DNA from: Aselliscus stoliczkanus
Lineage: Eukaryota; Chordata; Mammalia; Chiroptera; Hipposideridae
Assembly: GCA_033961575.1 (NCBI GenBank)
Contig: CM066735.1
Span: forward strand, 30,523,501-30,587,500
Length of the DNA stretch: 64,000 nucleotides
Direction of reading: 5' to 3'
Positions within the stretch are counted from its first letter, which is position 1. Each line of letters begins with the position of its first letter. The notes under the pieces were generated by a model. The model saw nothing but the letters and a program-made list of their open reading frames with translations. It was not told the DNA's origin and made no database searches. Positions 57,961 through 64,000 of the stretch are shown one piece after another. The position numbers and the translations under genes are program-made.

Positions 57961-58534
57961 CAACGATGATTCCAACCAGGGTGCAGATCGTGATGGAAAT
58001 GGGGTCCGGCGTCCAGGAGGAGCCGTATGTCATGGTCACAGAACCAGACGTGTTCAAAGGAAAAAACTATTGACATAAGTTTCAGTCTTCTCATTTGTTG
58101 CCAATGTTTGGAAAAAGAAGAATTCTATCAGAATGACAAGGTTAAAAAAAAAAACAACACACAAAAAAACAGAAAAACTTGATGTAAGTTATTTTTGGCA
58201 GATCTAGGTTAGTCCAGTTTGGCTACTCCAAGGCTGTCAACTCTGCCTTCAGCAAATACCACAGGCTGATTTGGGGGAGGTGGGGCGGGGGGGGGGTGTG
58301 TGCGGAAAGAGCCACCTAAATTTCTGCGTTTGTTCCCTAAGAAAAAAATGCAAAATTTACTATACCGGAAATTTTAGTAATAAACCCTGAAATGCCAATT
58401 ATTTATACAAACCTTAATAAATACCGATACTGATATTTGTGCCCTATCTAAAACACATGCAAATGACATCTACCTGTAACATGCAGGTGTTTAATAAGCA
58501 ATAACAAATTATTAATTTTATAATATTGCAGTTT

Positions 58535-58647
58535 GTTTTGTTTTGTTTTGTTTTGAGGGCAGTGTCACTGACCCTCACATGTGGGATCGAACTGGGGCTG
58601 CTGGCTTCCCAAGCCAGCGCTTAAACACCGCGCCACTTGGCCGGCCC
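58535..58647 (-). repeat. tRNA-headed SINE (type A)
   Basis: Antisense: (ttttg)n, gagggcagtgtcactgaccc ... cgcgccacttggccggccc. Imperfect 16-bp duplication tataatattgcagttt / tataataatgcagttt at 58519-58534 and 58648-58663. Confidence 0.92.
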
Positions 58648-61600
58648 TATAATAATGCAGTTTTAATTCCCCAAGTATTTTCCATTGAGGAGAGACTGAA
58701 TTTTAATTTTTTGAAAAAGACATGTAGGCAGATAGCAATTCGCTAAAACCTTACTGTACTTGACTCATAAGCTTTCCTGCTTAACTGGATTTTTATATCC
58801 AAGATGTTTTCCTTGATCCCAGGTAGATAGTGACCAATGGCTGTCAAAAGAACCTCAACAGGAGGTGGCACTACAACCAGCAGACAAAACAGGAATCATT
58901 CCATGAATAGGCAACACTATGCTTCTAACTTCAAATCTCTTAAAACTAAAAAACAAAAAAACCCCAAATCTTCCTTGTCCATAGGCATTTAATCTTCAAA
59001 ACCAAGCTTTCATAAATCCATAACAATAAAAGGAATTGAAGCTGCTGATAAAAGGTAAGAAAACAAAATTTAGATCTGTTATCAAGTATCATTCGCTGTG
59101 AGAACATCAGCAATGAAGTTACACATTTTTTCTTGTCTTCCATTTGGTTCTGTAATTACCCAGTAAAATGATTACACTTAAATCCATGAAAAGACAGCAA
59201 GAAACACCTTCTGGGGGGAACCGAAATGTATAAAGATAAGATGTTTCTGTATGCTTAACCTGTGCACAGCCTCAAAGATTCCACCACCACAGAACTCCGT
59301 GGGGTCCTGCGGAACTTGCTCTGAGCATTTTATTTTAAAAGCAGCCATGCCACTGCTGGGATTCACCAGGATGCGGAAGTTCCAGATGTCCGTGTGGTTT
59401 GGGTAGAATGTCCAGCACATGTGCTCCTGAGCTCATGTATTTAGCCTAGGAATAGAACTCATAAAAACCACCCACCAGCTCGAAAATCCATCATCCAACA
59501 CGCACATTCTGAATCCCCAAACACTCCTTTCTGATCTCCGTGCCTTTACCATCTCCTGCTTATTTCCTAATGATGGCAAAACGCATCCTATTCCTGGAGC
59601 GTTTGTCATCAACATTCAACTGATCTGTGCATCTGGATTGCAAGTGATCTGTATGGTTGTCCTCAAAGGCAACGTGCCCCTACGCTGGGCCAGCCCGGCA
59701 TGAAGGCTGTGCTTTAAGGTATTTTAAGTTTGGCCTGGCATCAGCAAATAGCTATGTAATGGCTCTGGTGAGGCTGCTGCAAACATTCATATATCACGCC
59801 CTGCATGTGGTGCGAGGATTCCTCTGCCCAGGGTTAGGGAGTGGTTCCTGAGAAGCCAGTCTTCAAGGAAAGTGCTGACCACCACTGTACTGGTTCTAAC
59901 GTTCTCCCTGGGGTCAAGCCTACCATTTGGGCAGTAAAAGGAACCACCAAGTTTGCTAACCTGAGTTCAAAGCTGCTGAGATGGTGCATTTAATACTAAG
60001 GGACAGTTCAAGAAATTATGAACGTAGCATTTCACAAGAAATGAACAGGCAGGCATTCTTGTGTTTTGTTGATTACTAGTATATACTGCAATGATGAACT
60101 TTGCTAAGGTTTCCCTCTCCCCTGTTTTGCACTGGGTGAGAAATACAACATGCAGGAAATCAGAGGGGTGGGGGGAGGGGAGAGCAAAGCAGGTATTTTG
60201 AATCATCAAGTGTCTGACTTGATTTCTTTGCAAATCATCATTTAAAAAATACTTGAGCTAAATGGATCTGACACCCAGATTCTGAGATGATGCGATGTAC
60301 AATTCCAAGGTGTCTCCTCAGTCCTCATTAAGTTGTTTGTTTTTGTTTTTTTTAAAATTAAAGTTGATTTTCACCGTGATAAAAAGACAAAGGGACTGAA
60401 AGGTATAGGAAAGGCAAGATTGTGGCTTTTGGAACTCATTTAGAAGTTACTTATTATAAAAACTCATCATTTTCCTGGTTTCCCCATTTTTTTCTGCTGC
60501 TCTTCCTGTGGAAATGAAATAAAATGAAGCTGAACTGAACCTCTTGGAAGTACTGTGTAAAGGTTGAAAAGTTGGGCTGAGAGTTCTAAACAGCCCTAGT
60601 CACAAGTACAACACTTGGAGAGTCATATTGTTAAAGTCTTCAGTTTTGCACAACTCCTCCATCACACCCCTCCCAGCTTCCTTTTTTTCCCTCTCTGCAC
60701 CACACCCCCAATTCGAAACAACTAAGCAAGTCCCTACATCTACCCCTCCTTCAGTTCTAAAGGTTCTAATACTTAAGGAAATGAGACCTCTAGATTTTTT
60801 ACTATGCACTTGTCACAGTCCATTTACAAATGGGAAAGGTGTTTTAAGTACCTTGCTCAAGATCTCCGAGCGAGTTACCTGCAGAGTCAGGTTAGACCTG
60901 TGTCTGTCCCTGGCTCCTTTCGCTACACCAGGCACACCAACATAAAGAATCCTGATCAAGTACTAGACTTGAGGTGGGATCGCTTTGTAAGTTATATAAA
61001 TGTCTAACCACTAAGCTGTACACCTCAAACTAATATAATACTGAATGTCAACTGCAATTGAATTTTGTTTTTAATTTTAAAAAGGAAGTAAAAAACAACA
61101 TTGACCTTCAAATGATTAAAAAAAAAAAAATCTGTGGTCATTTTTCCCTCCTAAGCTTTTAACTCTTATGCTTCCTCCTAGCCACAGCATCCAAGGCCTT
61201 CAGAGTCTGAATCAGTCATGGTTTTCTTAAATATTTACATATTTAAGAATATACTGAAGAAAATCTGACTTCAAACTTGATTCTTTTTAGGGTGAAATGG
61301 TGCCAATCTAAGCAGATGGTGGCAGCTGCCCTCCTTCATTATAGAAAACCAGCAGCCTCCTAATCTACCCCAGTGGTGTGGGCACAGCTTTTAACAAGAA
61401 ATTCTACAGATAGTGGGATGGGGCAAAGATTTAGATGTAGAATCCAATTTACTTTCCAATTCAGTAATCTTTCCTGGCACTCGATTAAAGCAGAAAGTAA
61501 CCAGGTGAGTAGCAGTGTGGTACAGGAGGAAAAGGCTACACTCACCATTGGGGGCACTGGCTTGGAACACAGCTCCGCTGGCTACTAACTGTGGTGTCAC

Positions 61601-61884
61601 CGGGAGGGTGAAATGAGCAGTGCCTGGTGCATCGTAGGAGCTCCATAAATGTTCCACAGCAAAAGAAAACCCATCGATCCTGGTTACTTTACCAAATGGG
61701 CCTTTGAAAAATGGAGATGATGTTCTACTTACTGCAGGGGATTTTTCTCTTCCTCTGTCCCCCTGCAGGTAGCTGGCAGGGGGAACAGCAGTGGCATGTG
61801 GGGGACATGGGGAACTGGAGATGGAGGATGAGCCGCCAGACCGGCTAAGATAGCTTAGGGCTCCGCAGCTGCCTCTCACCCTAG

Positions 61885-62080
61885 AGAGGGTGGAAGATGA
61901 GGGATAGCACTTATCAAGTAGCTGGCACTGGACTGACTCATTTACAACAACCCTGGGGGGTTGGTGTTATTATCCCTATTTCAAAAAATCCCCATAGGTT
62001 AGAGAGGTCAAGTAACCTGTCTAAGGGCAGAACCTGGAGGTAGGCGAAGGCAGGCGGGTTGGCTGGAAAGCTTGGCTCTA
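61885..62080 (-). repeat. MIR element
   Basis: gatagcacttatcaagtagc tggcactgg, catttacaacaaccctgggg ggttggtgttattatcccta, agagaggtcaagtaacctgt, in antisense order. Confidence 0.65.
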
Positions 62081-62139
62081 CCATTCTCTCCAAAATGTTC
62101 GGTATACAAAAAAGGTTAATTAAAATGTTAGTCATTGTT

Positions 62140-62242
62140 GGGCCGGCCGAGTGGCACGGTGGTTAAGTGCTGGCTTGGGAAGCCAGCGGCCCCGGTTCGG
62201 ATTCCACATATGAGGGCCAGTGACACTGCCCTTAAAAAAACC

Positions 62243-62273
<31 letters not shown>
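62140..62273 (+). repeat. tRNA-headed SINE (type A), young
   Basis: ggccggccgagtggcacggt ggttaagtgctggcttggga ... gacactgccc plus a long A/C tail. A perfect 18-bp target duplication aaaatgttagtcattgtt lies at 62122-62139 and 62274-62291. Confidence 0.95.
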
Positions 62274-63576
62274 AAAATGTTAGTCATTGTTACTGAGTAT
62301 CACATTTTCTCTGGGGAACCTCCGCCCAAGCTCAAAATAAAGGATGTGAAGGAGAGTAAACTTCTGGAAAACAACTTTTATGTCAATTGGAAATTCCCAG
62401 TATATCTCTAGAGCAATGTCTGGATTGCAACAAAGAATTTATCTCGGTCATTCTAACAAAGATGGAGTATTTATAATTGTCTGCAGAAACCCTTGGGATC
62501 ATGAAGCTAGAAAACATTTGTGCTTTCAGAATAAATGTGCTGTCAGTTTATATATTTTCTTCCATTTTTCTTTTTTTTTTTTTTTACTGTGTGATATAGA
62601 AGCCACTGATTGGGTGATGATGAGTTGCAATACTGTGCCCTCTGAACCTTGAGCCCTCCGGTCCTGCTATTTATAAGCACTTTGAAGGCAGGGCCTGTGT
62701 GACTTGCAGTGTCCTCACAGCCCTGACCTAGCACCCTCACAACACCCAGTTCAACACTAAATGTGGTAGACACATCACTGCCAGTGCCCACAACAGTGTT
62801 GATTTCTGGCTGCAATTTCCATACCCAGCGGGGTTCGTCAGGCACAGTCAGCAGGGCAGTCCTACAATAGATGCCCCATATGGACTGGGGGATTCTAAGA
62901 TTTTTCAAATGAAGGTAGTTACGTGAATTAGGGGATCAAGTGCTGGGTGTTCCCACAACACATTTTCCTCTCTGGCTGGGATTAGCTCAGGATCACATGT
63001 ATGGGAGAGGTTACAAAACACAAAGCTCCCACAGGACTTCAGCTTAGGGAATACTCATTAAGTTCCATCTACGACGTTATTATATTCATGTTTCAATTGT
63101 CTTGTTCTTATTCTATTACTCATGCTTCCATTCATGCCTTTATGGCATAGAAACTAGGTCCACTTGCTGACGGTCAGTATCTAACAACTTTGTTTACCAC
63201 TAACTTACTCAGTAAAAGGTATATGAATCACATTCTTGGAACAATCATTTACAACAATAAAAATAAGTTACTATAAGCCAACTGAGAATGTACTACATTG
63301 GGTTTAGGGGAGGTTCTAAGTACAAAAATAACTGAAGTTAAATACAGCCCCCAGATTGGGGGCAGTAGGCAGTGATAGATTTGGATTTTCTACAAAGTAC
63401 CATAAACATGAGAATGTTAACATCAAATTAAAATCGAACACTCCTTGGAATGCATGTTTAACATGGATTGCAAAATGACATAAGTTTCTTTATAAAAGCC
63501 CCTTTCCTCTTCAATTCATTCTGAGCCTTTTGTAAATCACGCTGACTCTGAGCCAGGACTGAGCGCAATTACTTAC

Positions 63577-63693
63577 ATAGGAGGGTTCAAGGAAGAAGTG
63601 ACCTGAGTGAAGAAATCAGCACACGACTTGGGTCTCTTTTACGAGGAGAAGCCTCGTCTTCTCCACTTAGAATAAGAACTGCCTTTGGCTGTG
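63577..63693 (-). other. Candidate alternative 5' exon of PALLD (speculative)
   Basis: In the gene sense, a pyrimidine tract and ctgtag acceptor are followed by 117 bases and a near-perfect donor gtaagt. The exon ends ...CCTCCTAT. Spliced to the 660-bp exon (G|GACCCT) it would make ATG GAC CCT, a start codon formed across the junction, with an in-frame TAA 20 codons upstream. Chance occurrence is quite possible because only the splice-site strings support it. Confidence 0.2.
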
Positions 63694-64000
63694 CTACAGA
63701 AAAACAGTAGTGCTTTCTGTCTCAATAAACATAAAGCTGATCTCTATTTGAAGTCATTCCATGTACCATGAGAAAGAGAGGGAGCGACTGCTGACCAATT
63801 CATAATCCTCTTGGGAACGTCTCCAGACTATCAAAGGATGGCTGTGTCTCTCCTACAGCTCGAGGAATAAGGACTGGGAGGCTGGATGGTGGTATTCCGA
63901 CAAGGGTCAATGCCAACATGAGCTGCTGGCCAGAACTTGAGCCCTGCAGCTGGCTTCCCAGAAGGTCCATGGAGATGCAACTCTCTGTGGGTAAACGGCC

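Larger units (their letters stand above)
57736..64000. other. PALLD intron running off the window
   Basis: It starts with the (GA)n-derived pyrimidine tract of the acceptor. It contains a G-rich run (58269-58302), two type-A SINEs (58535-58647, 62140-62273) and a MIR (61885-62080). No upstream PALLD exon with known coding sequence is visible. A speculative 5' exon is noted at 63577-63693. Confidence 0.6.

Noticed and set aside
56871..58078. Several long open frames on the plus strand (and extra minus frames) over the GC block
   Set aside because: They are compositional shadows of the GC-rich PALLD exon. They have low-complexity Gly/Arg/Ala content and no recognisable domain.
61391..61879. 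162-codon minus-strand frame, considered as an upstream PALLD exon
   Set aside because: The translation does not resemble the known palladin segment before DPLKL, and no matching splice sites were found.

Overview
The window is nuclear DNA of a placental mammal. It carries the 3' half of one protein-coding gene, PALLD (palladin), on the minus strand, together with its downstream flank. The identification rests on eleven exons with correct splice sites whose reading phases join without a break into 724 codons plus a stop. The encoded product has a proline-rich region followed by three Ig domains and the palladin C-terminal tail (ending VESEDL). The repeats point to a bat. There are about a dozen copies of a tRNA-headed SINE (GGCCGGCCGAGTGGC...), a second tRNA-headed SINE, one copy resembling SINEs I associate with horseshoe-bat-type (rhinolophoid) genomes, and young-looking mariner DNA transposons. 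The bat assignment is inference from repeat style; 'mammal' and 'PALLD' are secure.

Layout. 1-13,900 is intergenic sequence downstream of PALLD. It is dominated by antisense LINE-1 (about 1.58-6.48 kb, 6.48-11.11 kb and 11.11-13.25 kb) broken by later SINEs, and ends in an LTR-like repeat (13.34-13.9 kb). 13,930-15,939 is the probable PALLD 3' UTR. The coding exons run from the stop at 15,940 up to 57,735 in the order (plus coordinates) 15940-16112, 17250-17383, 17894-18059, 21034-21241, 23467-23599, 25143-25237, 36555-36704, 40618-40839, 42979-43077, 46066-46201 and 57076-57735. 57,736-64,000 is intron leading to upstream exons outside the window. The 660-bp exon at 57,076 lies in a strongly CpG/GC-rich block.

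The encoded segment is an actin-scaffold module. The proline-rich region recruits EVH1- and SH3-type partners, a helical linker follows, and then come Ig3 (F-actin binding), Ig4 and Ig5. No other protein gene, RNA gene or CRISPR array is supported.

The most unexpected structures are: a 177-bp, about 95% identical inverted repeat with 2.3-kb spacing inside one intron (31,141-33,769); a full-length but dead mariner (25.7-27.0 kb); a second, non-autonomous mariner-like element split by a SINE (19.76-20.12 kb); a MADE1/Hsmar1-like miniature element (28.07 kb); apparent loss of an FPPPP-type motif in the proline-rich exon; and a candidate 5' exon at 63.6 kb whose splicing would create a start codon at the junction.
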